Below, piece by piece: positions 17,431 through 26,275 of a DNA stretch of 64,000 nt. Each line of letters begins with the position of its first letter. Position 1 is the first letter of the stretch. The position numbers and the translations under genes are program-made. The DNA lies in NCBI RefSeq assembly GCF_009711095.1, contig NZ_WMJZ01000008.1:1-64000 (forward strand), written 5' to 3'. The stretch comes from Intestinirhabdus alba (GTDB lineage Bacteria; Pseudomonadota; Gammaproteobacteria; Enterobacterales; Enterobacteriaceae). The notes under the pieces were generated by a model. That model was not told the origin of the DNA. It saw nothing but the letters and a program-made list of their open reading frames with translations, and did not search any database.

Positions 17431-17444
17431 TGAAATCGATTGCA
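17431..17444. promoter_or_regulatory. LacI-type operator before the MFS gene
   Basis: TGAAATCGATTGCA is nearly palindromic around CG and matches the complement of the operator at 15970-15983. It falls at about +4 to +17 of the predicted transcript. Confidence 0.65.
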
Positions 17445-17569
17445 GTAACGTTATCACAAGCAGATTCAGACAGCATTCTATGCAGCACGTCTTTGAATAA
17501 GGGCTTGTTTCCTTTTGTTATTCAGTAGATTACGTGTATGCCCCAGACAACATTTAACAGGGTAATACT

Positions 17570-18967
17570 ATGTCAACACAGGTTATTGCTTCAGATTACG
17601 CCGCCGCCGGAGGAGCGGTGTCAACGCCAGACGCGCTGCTGGCAAGGCTGGAACGTCTTCCCATAACCCGACGGCTAAAGGCGATCCGCGTTATCGTCGG
17701 CTTATCGACTTTCTTCGATGCTTATACCATTATTGCTATCGCATTTGCTCTCCCTCAGCTCACCCAGGAGTGGGGGCTTACGCCGACATTTGTCGGTCTT
17801 ATCATCGCAGCCAGCTATGTCGGGCAGCTGTGCGGCGCGCTATTTTTTGGCTCTCTGGCGGAAAAAATAGGCCGTATCGGCGTATTGCGTATCACCATCG
17901 TTCTGTTTGTCCTGATGGATGCCGCCTGCCTTTTTGCATGGAGCGGCTGGTCAATTCTTATTATTCGTTTTTTGCAGGGCGTGGGGATCGGTGCAGAGGT
18001 TCCGGTGGCCAGCGCCTATATCAATGAATTTGTGGGAGCCAAAAAGCGCGGGCGTTTCTTTTTGTTGTATGAGGTGATTTTCCCAATCGGAATGATGTTT
18101 GCAGGCCTGGTGGGGTATTTTCTTGTGCCTGTCTATGGATGGAAGGTCATGTTTTTAATTGGCCTGGTTCCCTCCGCGCTGACCGTCCCCCTGCGTTGGA
18201 TCATGCCAGAATCACCGCGCTGGCTGGCTTCAAAAGGCAGACTGAAGGAGGCGGAAAGCGTCGTATCAACGCTGGAAGCTGAGGCTATCAGCCGTGGGAT
18301 GACGTTACCCGAACCTGAAATTAAAGCCCCCGTGATTCTGAAATCGGCTCCGGAAGGGGCAAAAGCCCTCTTCGGTGGTATCTACAGGTCCCGAACTTTT
18401 ATGCTGTGGGGACTGTGGCTGACGGTTTATAGCGTCAACAACGGAATGATTACCTGGTTCCCGACCCTTTACAAAACCTGGTTTAATCTCTCTCTCGATA
18501 CCAGCCTGGCCTATGGCTGGATCACCTCTTCCTGCGGCGTTGTGGCATCGGTAATCTGTGCCTTAACGATCGACCGTATCGGGCGCAAGCGCTGGTACAC
18601 ATGGGCTTTTTCACTGGCCATCGTGCCGCTGATTACGCTTTCTGTTCTGGGTGCGACATCCGCCGTTGAAATTCTGGTTCTGGGAAGTCTGACCTACGCC
18701 ACTCTCCAGACCATCGCCTTCTCGCTTTATCTGTATGCGGCTGAGCTGTATCCCACCCGTCTGCGCGCCATTGGCACCGCCTGGTCCAGCGCATGGCTGC
18801 GCGTGGGTTCATCCATTGGTCCTTTGATGGTTGGTTTTATTGTAAGCGGCTTCGGGATCCGCTTTGTGTTTGTCACTTTTGCGGTTATCGCGCTGATTGG
18901 CTGCTTAATTACCTGGCTTTTCGCCATTGAAACCAAAGGTAAATCCTTAGAAGAGCTGTCGCCTTAG
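17570..18967 (+). CDS. MFS transporter (sugar/organic-acid porter type)
   Basis: 465 residues, 12 predicted membrane spans. The loop signatures of the sugar-porter/aromatic-acid branch are visible: FGSLAEKIGRIGVLR after span 2, MPESPRWLASKGRLKEAE before the central loop, and DRIGRKRWYT after span 8. It imports one substrate with a cation. Divergent to the LacI-type regulator and sharing its operator with the aldolase operon, it is probably the uptake system for that pathway's substrate, while the Dcu protein may export a product. The ATG at 17570 is weakly preceded by an SD (ACAGGG). Confidence 0.88.
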   Translation: MSTQVIASDYAAAGGAVSTPDALLARLERLPITRRLKAIRVIVGLSTFFDAYTIIAIAFALPQLTQEWGLTPTFVGLIIAASYVGQLCGALFFGSLAEKIGRIGVLRITIVLFVLMDAACLFAWSGWSILIIRFLQGVGIGAEVPVASAYINEFVGAKKRGRFFLLYEVIFPIGMMFAGLVGYFLVPVYGWKVMFLIGLVPSALTVPLRWIMPESPRWLASKGRLKEAESVVSTLEAEAISRGMTLPEPEIKAPVILKSAPEGAKALFGGIYRSRTFMLWGLWLTVYSVNNGMITWFPTLYKTWFNLSLDTSLAYGWITSSCGVVASVICALTIDRIGRKRWYTWAFSLAIVPLITLSVLGATSAVEILVLGSLTYATLQTIAFSLYLYAAELYPTRLRAIGTAWSSAWLRVGSSIGPLMVGFIVSGFGIRFVFVTFAVIALIGCLITWLFAIETKGKSLEELSP

Positions 18968-18969
18968 AC

Positions 18970-19049
18970 GGCCCGTGGTGCCGGGAAGAGCGGCGCTACA
19001 TCTGACGATTTACCGGGAATTCCCCGTTGCTCCGTATGAACCACGGGCC
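18970..19049. repeat. Long-range inverted repeat after the MFS gene
   Basis: GGCCCGTGGT (18970-18979) and ACCACGGGCC (19040-19049) are perfect 10-bp arms 60 nt apart, starting just after the MFS stop codon. It may be a 3'-end structure; there is no T-tract directly after it. Confidence 0.5.
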
Positions 19050-19313
19050 GGGAAAACATGAACACACCCATAAAAGCGACGCCCCACCCCGGTATCACGA
19101 CTCATTTACAGTGGCCGGGCAGGCGGTCGCTGCATTGGTCAATAAATCGTTGGTTCTCGATGGGCTGCCTTTTCAATTGCCAGGCCAGCCCGCATCAATA
19201 CGCGCTCCTGCCGACGAACAAAAAAATTTTGTGGGTAAACAGAATCCGTCAACGAAACCTAAACAAACCCTCATCCAACGCTTTTTTAACCTTTACGCCA
19301 TTCATCGGCTGAC

Positions 19314-19319
19314 TATAAT
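19314..19319 (+). promoter_or_regulatory. Candidate promoter of the mgtB leader transcript
   Basis: A perfect -10 (TATAAT) with only a weak -35 (CTTTAC) 17 bp before it, as expected for an activator-dependent promoter. I could not find a convincing PhoP box beside it. A transcript from here would have a leader of about 635 nt before mgtB. Confidence 0.35.
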
Positions 19320-19543
19320 GAGCGTAAATTCATACAGGAGTAATAGGTTGGACAGTCACCCTTATTTAACGAACAAGGCAAGCTGACGCATTTATTCCTG
19401 CGCTGCTTGCCGGAACGGCGGGCAGCAATCTCCTCTCCAGATGATTGCCTTCCCTTGATGTTATAACCGCGCGGTGTCGCAAAGGCAGTTATTATGTTTA
19501 TGTTTAAAAATTCTTTATTCCCTCCACCTTCAGTACGCTAATG

Positions 19544-19720
19544 AACGCCCCTTTGGGCGAATCTTCTTCGTGCGCAAAATAAGGCCTGTGCGTAATTCTT
19601 CCGGCAATGGCGGAGGTGCGTATGTGGGTATTTCCTTATCTCTCAAAGCCATTTTTGGGGAGCGCCCAACGGTGCCAAAAGCGCCGGGCCTTATTTTGTC
19701 CTGAGCTGGCGGTAAAATAA
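19544..19720 (+). promoter_or_regulatory. Structured leader region upstream of mgtB
   Basis: CAAAATAAGGCC (19575-19586) and GGCCTTATTTTG (19688-19699) are perfect 12-bp complements enclosing ~100 nt. The enclosed part holds smaller stems (CTTCCG/CGGAGG near 19600). Just before it is a GCCC/GGGC hairpin near 19546-19557. A 32-codon frame with an SD (CGGAGG) starts at ATG 19622 (MWVFPYLSKPFLGS...) and ends at 19720. mgtA and mgtC leaders of Salmonella are known to sense Mg2+, ATP or proline through leader ORFs and alternative stems, so a similar role is plausible. The sequence itself matches no leader I know. Confidence 0.4.
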
Positions 19721-19777
19721 TAATCGCACCGGCGAGTTAACCTTTATCGATGTCAACAGGCTGCGAAACGTCGCATC

Positions 19778-19840
19778 TACCCTAAATAATTCGAGTTGCA
19801 GGAAGCCAACGCACATGCAACTTGAAGTATGACGAGTATA
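19778..19840. repeat. ERIC-type element, minimal (63 bp)
   Basis: TACCCTAAATAATTCGAG joins directly to AAGCCAACGCACATGCAACT and ends TATGACGAGTATA, i.e. the two ERIC ends with the whole interior deleted. It lies between the structured leader and mgtB. Confidence 0.85.
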
Positions 19841-19848
19841 AGGAGGGA

Positions 19849-19881
19849 ATGATGGATATTCCCATACGCATAAGATCATAA
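19849..19881 (+). CDS. Candidate 10-residue leader peptide before mgtB
   Basis: An excellent SD (AAGGAGGGA, directly after the ERIC end) precedes ATG 19849 and the frame MMDIPIRIRS, stop at 19881, 80 bp before mgtB. Leader peptides control mgtA/mgtC expression in related bacteria, so this is worth noting, but there is no homology evidence. Confidence 0.3.
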   Translation: MMDIPIRIRS

Positions 19882-19961
19882 CGACTCAGCAGAGCGAAAA
19901 ATAAATTATGCATAGATATTTCTGTGCAGGGGTAACGACGTCTTAATAGTGAGGATTAATC

Positions 19962-22694
19962 ATGACTGACATGAAAATAGAAAACCGGAAAGCCAACCGG
20001 TTTACGTCAGAAAATGATCGGCAGCATAAAAAAACCTTTCCGATAGAAACAGAGGCTTTCCACAGCCCGGAGCAGACCCTGGCGCGCCTGAACAGCAGCC
20101 GTCAGGGGTTAACAGCAGAGGAGGCCCTTGAACGGCTGGCCGGGTATGGCCGCAACGAGGTGGCGCATGATCAGGCTCCGGCGGCGCTGATTCAGCTCCT
20201 GCAGGCCTTCAATAACCCGTTTATTTTTGTCCTGATAGCGCTGGCCGCGGTCAGTTTTTTCACCGACTACTGGCTCCCGCTGCGTAACGGCGAAGAGGGC
20301 GATCTGACCGGAATTATCATCATTCTGACGATGATCGCTCTGAGCGGGCTGCTGCGTTTCTGGCAGGAGTTTCGCACTAACAAAGCGGCACATGCCCTCA
20401 GATCAATGGTGAGCAGCACGGCGACGGTGCTGCGTCGCGGAGCGGACGGGGAGGAGCCGGTCCAGAAAGTGATTCCGGTTGCGGAGTTAGTCCCGGGCGA
20501 CATCATCCTTCTGGCCGCGGGCGATCGGGTTCCGGCGGACGTCCGCCTGCTGGCCTCCCGCGATCTGTTCGTCAGTCAGTCTATTCTGAGCGGGGAATCG
20601 CTGCCGGTTGAGAAATACGACGTGATGGCCAGCGTATCCGGTAAAGGCAGCGAGCGGTTGCCAGCGCCGAACCAGGGTAACAGCCTGCTGGAGATGGGAA
20701 ACATCTGCCTGATGGGAACCAACGTGACCAGCGGCAGGGCGCAGGCGGTGGTCGTTGCCACGGGTCGCCGCACCTGGTTTGGCTCGCTGGCGAAATCCCT
20801 CGTGGGTGCCCGCCCCCGGACCGCCTTCGATCGCGGCGTGAACAGCGTCAGCTGGCTGCTGATCCGCTTTATGCTGGTGATGGTGCCCGTTGTACTGCTT
20901 ATCAACGGTTTCAGCAAAGGCGACTGGGTGCAGGCCATGCTGTTTGCGCTGGCCGTCGCGGTAGGGCTGACGCCGGAGATGCTGCCGATGATCGTCAGCT
21001 CCAACCTGGCGAAAGGTGCCATTGCCATGTCGCGGCGCAACGTTATCGTCAAGCGGCTGAACGCCATTCAGAACCTTGGCGCGATGGATGTGCTGTGCAC
21101 GGATAAAACCGGCACGCTGACCGAGGACAACATCATCCTTGAACAACATCTTGACGTGAACGGCGCGCAGAGCGAGCGGGTGCTGACGCTCGCCTGGTTA
21201 AACAGCCGTAGCCAGAGCGGGGCGCGTAACCCGATAGACCAGGCGGTACTGCGTTTCGGTGAAGGCACCGTTGCGTCTGCGGCGAAAGCGCGCTTCGTGC
21301 AGCTCGATGAGCTACCCTTCGACTTTGTGCGCCGCCGCGTGTCGGTCTCAGTGGCGGATGAGCAACATGGCGACAGGCTCCTGATCTGCAAAGGCGCGGT
21401 GGAGGAGATGCTAACGGCGGCGACCCATCTGCGTGAAGGCGACGGGACGGTTGCCCTGGATGGCGACCGTCGTAAGCGGCTGCTGGCAAGAACGGAAGCC
21501 TACAACGCCCAGGGCTTCCGGGTGCTGCTGGTGGCGACCCGCAGGCTGGATGATTCGGCCCTGACGAGGCCGCTAAGGGCTGCCGATGAGCAGGGGCTGA
21601 CGGTTGAAGGTATGCTGACGTTCCTCGATCCGCCGAAAGCGAGCGCCGGCAGGGCGATAGCGGCCCTGCGTGATTACGGCGTGGCGATAAAGGTGCTCAC
21701 CGGGGATAACCCGGCGGTGACCGGGCGTATCTGTCTGGAGGTAGGGATTGATGCCCGGGAGATCCTGACGGGGGCGCAGATTGAGGCGATGTCGGACAGC
21801 GAGCTGGCGCGCGAAGTGGAAACATGCACCGCCTTCGCCAGGCTGACGCCCCAGCACAAGTCCCGGATCTTAAAGATGCTGCAGAAAAATGGTCATACCG
21901 TTGGCTTTCTGGGGGACGGCATCAACGATGCGCCCGCCCTGCGCGATGCGGACGTGGGTATTTCGGTCGACGGCGCGGCGGATATCGCCAAAGCCTCCTC
22001 CGATATTATCCTGCTGGAAAAAGATTTGATGGTGCTCGAAGAGGGGGTGATTAAGGGGCGCGAGACCTTTGGTAATATCATCAAATACCTGAATATGACC
22101 GCCAGCTCGAACTTTGGCAACGTCCTGTCGGTTCTGGTGGCGAGCGCGTTCCTCCCGTTTCTGCCGATGCTGGCGATTCACCTGCTGATCCAGAATCTGC
22201 TGTACGACTTTGCCCAGCTCTCCCTGCCCTGGGACAAAATGGACCGCGCGTTTTTGCGCCAGCCGCGCAAATGGGACGCGAAAAACATCGGGCGTTTTAT
22301 GCTGTGGATTGGGCCAACCTCTTCCCTTTTCGACATCACGACGTTTGCCCTGATGTGGTACGTCTTCGCGGCGAATCATGTTGAAGCGCAGGCGCTGTTC
22401 CAGTCGGGCTGGTTTATTGAAGGGCTGCTGTCGCAGACGCTGGTGGTGCATATGCTGAGAACGCAGAAGATCCCCTTTATCCAGAGCCGCGCCTCGCTGC
22501 CCGTGCTGTTGAGCACGGCGCTGGTTACGGCGATCGGCATCGCGATTCCGTTCTCGCCGCTCGGCGCGATGGTCAATCTGGAACCGCTGCCGATAAGCTA
22601 CTTCCCCTGGCTGGCGGCGATATTACTGAGCTACTGCCTGGTGGCGCAGGGAATGAAGCGCTTCTACATCAGGCGCTTTGGTCAGTGGTTCTGA
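19962..22694 (+). CDS. mgtB: MgtB, P-type ATPase for Mg2+ import
   Basis: 910 residues. It matches Salmonella MgtB much better than MgtA: the N-terminus MTDMKIENRKANR and C-terminus KRFYIRRFGQWF are MgtB-specific. P-type ATPase features are all present: TGES-type actuator loop (ILSGESLPVEKYD), phosphorylation site CTDKTGTLT with Asp381, nucleotide site FVRRRVSVSV/CKGAVEE, and hinge LGDGINDAPALRDADVG. It imports Mg2+ at the inner membrane under Mg2+ starvation. In Salmonella it is in the mgtCBR operon; no mgtC is present upstream here. A small membrane-peptide gene and a terminator follow. Confidence 0.95.
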   Translation: MTDMKIENRKANRFTSENDRQHKKTFPIETEAFHSPEQTLARLNSSRQGLTAEEALERLAGYGRNEVAHDQAPAALIQLLQAFNNPFIFVLIALAAVSFFTDYWLPLRNGEEGDLTGIIIILTMIALSGLLRFWQEFRTNKAAHALRSMVSSTATVLRRGADGEEPVQKVIPVAELVPGDIILLAAGDRVPADVRLLASRDLFVSQSILSGESLPVEKYDVMASVSGKGSERLPAPNQGNSLLEMGNICLMGTNVTSGRAQAVVVATGRRTWFGSLAKSLVGARPRTAFDRGVNSVSWLLIRFMLVMVPVVLLINGFSKGDWVQAMLFALAVAVGLTPEMLPMIVSSNLAKGAIAMSRRNVIVKRLNAIQNLGAMDVLCTDKTGTLTEDNIILEQHLDVNGAQSERVLTLAWLNSRSQSGARNPIDQAVLRFGEGTVASAAKARFVQLDELPFDFVRRRVSVSVADEQHGDRLLICKGAVEEMLTAATHLREGDGTVALDGDRRKRLLARTEAYNAQGFRVLLVATRRLDDSALTRPLRAADEQGLTVEGMLTFLDPPKASAGRAIAALRDYGVAIKVLTGDNPAVTGRICLEVGIDAREILTGAQIEAMSDSELAREVETCTAFARLTPQHKSRILKMLQKNGHTVGFLGDGINDAPALRDADVGISVDGAADIAKASSDIILLEKDLMVLEEGVIKGRETFGNIIKYLNMTASSNFGNVLSVLVASAFLPFLPMLAIHLLIQNLLYDFAQLSLPWDKMDRAFLRQPRKWDAKNIGRFMLWIGPTSSLFDITTFALMWYVFAANHVEAQALFQSGWFIEGLLSQTLVVHMLRTQKIPFIQSRASLPVLLSTALVTAIGIAIPFSPLGAMVNLEPLPISYFPWLAAILLSYCLVAQGMKRFYIRRFGQWF

Positions 22695-22791
22695 TAAGGC
22701 GCGGAGAAGGTCGGGATGAAGCGCGCATTCGGGCGCGTTATCGCGCCGATCGACCTGCCGGCCAACCAACCATTATCTGATGAGGTGACGT

Positions 22792-22878
22792 ATGCGAAGA
22801 CCAGGACTGGATAAGGTCTTTTTACAGGCGGTGATAATCGTGACGATCGTGATTCTGCTGACCATTCTGATAAGGTAG
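22792..22878 (+). CDS. 28-residue single-span membrane peptide downstream of mgtB
   Basis: MRRPGLDKVFLQAVIIVTIV followed by ILLTILIR: a short positively charged head and one membrane span of about 18 hydrophobic residues. SD GAGGT is 6 nt before ATG 22792. It starts 97 bp after mgtB and is followed by a terminator, which places it in the mgtB transcript. In Salmonella the 30-residue MgtR is encoded in this position and promotes MgtC turnover. The sequence here is not clearly MgtR, but size, topology and place agree. Too short for ordinary gene finders. Confidence 0.6.
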   Translation: MRRPGLDKVFLQAVIIVTIVILLTILIR

Positions 22879-22891
22879 CAGAGTGCCAAAA

Positions 22892-22912
22892 AGGCGGTCG
22901 CCGCCTGTTTTC
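22892..22912 (+). terminator. Rho-independent terminator of the mgtB transcript
   Basis: AGGCGG-TCG-CCGCCT stem-loop followed by GTTTTC, 13 bp after the small-peptide stop codon. Confidence 0.75.
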
Positions 22913-23021
22913 ATTCCTGCCGGGGAAAACGTTATCGCCGCTCCCGGCCCCCTTGCCCCGTTCACGGTTATGCAACGGTGAGCGGAGCAAGGCGGCAATG
23001 CCCCGGGGGCCGGCAGACTGA

Positions 23022-23837
23022 TTATGCCGTCGCCAGTTCCAGGGCACTATTATGTAATCTCACGATTAATTTGCCGAAAGATTCATCGGCGTGGTACTCC
23101 GTATGGCCGATATGGGTTTTGATGTTTTTAACGTTGGCTAAATCTGAATCGACCAGCCCGACGGGAAGCTTTTTGACGTTAAGTTCCCCAATTCGGTAAA
23201 GCCACTTTAGGATCCTGTCATTATCGCTAAAAATGTTGGTATGGATAATGTCGCGGGCGGATTTTATTTGTGAAATTCGCTCATCGTACTGTTCTTTATT
23301 AATGGCTCCGGCAATGGAAATAGAGGTGAGCACATTATCAGAATTGAGCGTGCGCATCGCTTCTGTTATCACCCTTACGCCGAGAGAGTGGCCGATAAAA
23401 ATAGCCTTGTCGTCATCATCCCAGATGTCATTAAGCACTTTTGCCAGGTCTTTACCGGCCAGCGTCGCCTCTTTAGCCGCGCTGCTCCAGGCTGAAAACA
23501 TAGCGGCCCCAAAGTATGCCATGCGTAATGCGTTAAGGCCCGGCAGCAGCGCGGTCGACAGCATTGCGGCGCGGGGGAGAGAGGAAGGGGTCAGCAGCGT
23601 TGACAGCGCGCTTACGGAGAGCTTTAAAACAGAAGAAGAACGCCACTTGACATAAATTAAGGGAGCATTAATGCGTTCCGCAATGTAATTAAGCCAGTCA
23701 TCCTGTCTTTCGGTGAGAAAACCCGGGGCGATAACGACGGGTATTCCGTCAAGATGCTCATTCAGGGTGATGATTTCAGTCGCACAGTCGCGGCTTTTAC
23801 CCAACGCAGAGGTATAAACATGCTTAAAAATTTTCAT
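23022..23837 (-). CDS. Alpha/beta hydrolase (DUF726-like)
   Basis: 271 residues. The oxyanion region reads IPVVIAPGFLTERQDDWLNY near the N-terminus. IFIGHSLGVRVITEAMRTL carries the GxSxG nucleophile elbow, and HIGHTEYH near the C-terminus probably holds the catalytic His. A hydrophobic Ala/Leu-rich stretch between them may touch the membrane. The pattern resembles DUF726/TMCO4-type hydrolases; substrate unknown. ATG 23837 was chosen because AAAGGACG precedes it; a longer frame to 23906 lacks an SD. It stands alone, convergent with mgtB. Confidence 0.75.
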   Translation of the reverse strand: MKIFKHVYTSALGKSRDCATEIITLNEHLDGIPVVIAPGFLTERQDDWLNYIAERINAPLIYVKWRSSSVLKLSVSALSTLLTPSSLPRAAMLSTALLPGLNALRMAYFGAAMFSAWSSAAKEATLAGKDLAKVLNDIWDDDDKAIFIGHSLGVRVITEAMRTLNSDNVLTSISIAGAINKEQYDERISQIKSARDIIHTNIFSDNDRILKWLYRIGELNVKKLPVGLVDSDLANVKNIKTHIGHTEYHADESFGKLIVRLHNSALELATA

Positions 23838-24056
23838 AGGGCGTCCTTTTTTGCGGATATTATAAAAAGACGCGCTATAAAAATGAATTAATTTATTAAT
23901 TAACATGAGGTTAACGGGGGCGGTCGTTAACTATCCTGCCCCCTGCGGGTGGCCGCCCTGTTCGCTTTATCCCGCTGCGATGGTCGCTATGGATGCGCTG
24001 TTCAGCGACAGGGAGCGCGTCTGCCGGGGAGCGCGGCGTTGATCTGGCGCGGCCGT

Positions 24057-26126
24057 TCAGGCAGCCCCGGACGCCGACGGGTTAATAAAGCGACTCGAGG
24101 CCAGGAACTGGGTTATCTCGCGATAAAAATCATCGGGTTGATAGTTTCTGACGCAGGCGTACGTTTTATTGTTGGGACACCAGACGTCAAAATTCATCCC
24201 TGAGCCGAGGGTGAAGCTTTTGGCGCAGTGGCGGTACTGGCAGGTTTGATTCACCGCCAGAGCGTTCCAGCCGGGAACCCCGTGCCGGTAGGGCAGGCGG
24301 TACTCTCCGGGCACCACCGAATAGAGCGCGCAAATCGCGATATCGGTCGCCGCCGCCAGCGCGACGGGGCCGGAATCGCTGGCCACCAGCAGGGTTGTCC
24401 TGGTCATCAGATACACCGTTTCGCTCATGGTGAATTTATCGATGGCGTTAAACACCCGGCTATTGTTAATTTCGACGGTTTTTTTATGCGAATAAAAGTT
24501 GTTGTTGCTGCCAATCAGCACCACCGACCAGCCGTCGTCCAGGAATCGCTCAATCAGCGCTTCCCACGCCGCCGCGGGCCAGGTGCGGTTGGCAACGCCG
24601 CTATTGGGATGGATAAGCACCACCCTGCCGGTCAGGTTATTCTCTTTAAGAAAGGCATCGACTTTTGTCTTATCCACCTGGTCCAGAGAGAGCACGATCT
24701 CTTTACGGGCAGGGCTGGCTTTCCGCTGGCCCGTAAACTCGACGAAAGAGTCAATCTGGTGTTTTTCGTCAACGATATGTCTGACGGCGCTCGGCAGGTG
24801 GAAATTTCCCAGCTGTCGGGCAATATAAATTTCCTCATGCTGCTCTTTGCTGACGCTCTCAGACGGCCAGATCTCATCAACCCACGGGCATAAAGAGAGC
24901 AACCCATGATAAATTTGCGGAACAATACAGATAAACGGGCCGGGAAGCGTCTCTCTCAGCGCGTTCAGCGCGCCCGCGGCAAAAAGGACGTCTCCCATCG
25001 AATCGGCGAGCAAAAAGATTTGGCCGGGAGTATAGCCCTGCTCTAACCGCCGCTGGGTTTCATTAATAAACAGGCGCGGAATATCGCCATAGCGGTTTGC
25101 GTCAAGATACTGGCAGAGCTTTTTGTTGCTCTCCTGCCCGCAATCCTCATGAAAAAAGAGCGCCTTAATATTCTCTTTTTTCGCCGCGAAGATCGCCTGC
25201 GAGCACAGGCCATACACCTCTCCGGGCGTTATTCCGGCAAGGGTTAATACTTCCAGGGTCATGGCTTCGGGCAGGCGAAGAATATTAACGCCGCTGGGGC
25301 ACAGGTTTTCCACCGCGCCTTTATAGTTCAGTAAAAAGACGAACTCAAAGCCCTTATTCTGAATCTCCCTGGCCAGACAGGCGTCTTTACCGGACTCTCC
25401 TAACGGATGATCGGTGCCGTCATCGACAAAAAACAGCGTTTTTTTCTGTTCACAAACCTCCCGGAGGGTGTCAATCATGCTGACGCCCGCCCCCAGCAGA
25501 GAGAGAAGACGGTTCACCGCTTCCCGGTCGAGCGTATGGTGAAAGTCGCTCAGATAGCGATAATGCGACGCTGAGGAGAATTCAGGATTATCGTTTTTAT
25601 AAAAGTCATAAAAATAGTACTGGGTGGGAACCAGCTGGTTAAACAGGTAATTATAGACCTCATCCCACTCGCCGCTGTCGGTAAGCAGCTTTTGCTGAAA
25701 ATTTTTGCCATACGCCCGCCACGGCAGACCCTCATTAAGCAGGGCGTTATACTGCTGGCGGCTAATAATATCGTTGAAGCTGCTTTCAAACAGGCAGAGC
25801 GACAGCGACAGGCCGTTGAGCCTGTCCTGGCGGAAAGCGGCGATCAGCGGGAAGTTAATGGTTTCCCCATACTGGACGGCGGAAAATATCCGCACGGAAG
25901 CGGCATTTATTTTTCGCGCAAAATGATAAACGGTAGCAAGCCACTCCGCCGTAATAGTTTCAGGGAAGTCGAAAATCATCACGTTTTCACGGTGCGGCAG
26001 GTTGAGCTGCTTATTTTTTATAAAAAAGAGCGACACGTCATTTTCCCTGCGGTTTATCAGGGCATCCGCGAAATGGTAAATATTGTAAGAACTTTCTCCG
26101 TTGATATAGATAGTTAAGTTATACAT
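24057..26126 (-). CDS. Large glycosyltransferase with C-terminal GT9 (heptosyltransferase-like) domain
   Basis: 689 residues. The C-terminal ~330 residues look like glycosyltransferase family 9: ILLADSMGDVLFAAGALNAL, the donor-site signature VVLIHPNSGVANRTWPAAAW and LLVASDSGPVALAAATDIA. GT9 enzymes transfer heptose-type sugars from ADP-sugars. The N-terminal ~330 residues are unlike anything I recognise (possibly a second GT-B or acceptor-recognition domain). It is large for GT9 (usually 320-360), so probably a fusion. With the methyltransferase and FkbM genes upstream it forms a minus-strand group beside the lateral flagellar genes; modification of flagellar proteins or a surface glycan is an inference. 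Confidence 0.75.
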   Translation of the reverse strand: MYNLTIYINGESSYNIYHFADALINRRENDVSLFFIKNKQLNLPHRENVMIFDFPETITAEWLATVYHFARKINAASVRIFSAVQYGETINFPLIAAFRQDRLNGLSLSLCLFESSFNDIISRQQYNALLNEGLPWRAYGKNFQQKLLTDSGEWDEVYNYLFNQLVPTQYYFYDFYKNDNPEFSSASHYRYLSDFHHTLDREAVNRLLSLLGAGVSMIDTLREVCEQKKTLFFVDDGTDHPLGESGKDACLAREIQNKGFEFVFLLNYKGAVENLCPSGVNILRLPEAMTLEVLTLAGITPGEVYGLCSQAIFAAKKENIKALFFHEDCGQESNKKLCQYLDANRYGDIPRLFINETQRRLEQGYTPGQIFLLADSMGDVLFAAGALNALRETLPGPFICIVPQIYHGLLSLCPWVDEIWPSESVSKEQHEEIYIARQLGNFHLPSAVRHIVDEKHQIDSFVEFTGQRKASPARKEIVLSLDQVDKTKVDAFLKENNLTGRVVLIHPNSGVANRTWPAAAWEALIERFLDDGWSVVLIGSNNNFYSHKKTVEINNSRVFNAIDKFTMSETVYLMTRTTLLVASDSGPVALAAATDIAICALYSVVPGEYRLPYRHGVPGWNALAVNQTCQYRHCAKSFTLGSGMNFDVWCPNNKTYACVRNYQPDDFYREITQFLASSRFINPSASGAA

Positions 26127-26275
26127 GAAATGCCTTTGTTAGCTGCTTCTTTACTCTGCTTGCCGGGCGGGAAACGGCGGCTTTCCGCGCTGAAACGCCA
26201 CCGGGGCGGTGGCGCATCGTTGAAGCGAAATCCGTTATGCGGCCCGAATCGTGCAGGGAGTGCTCGTTGACGTGG

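Noticed and set aside
19027..19386. 119-codon open frame between the MFS gene and mgtB
   Set aside because: No recognisable domain or convincing SD, and it runs across the predicted leader promoter; treated as non-coding.
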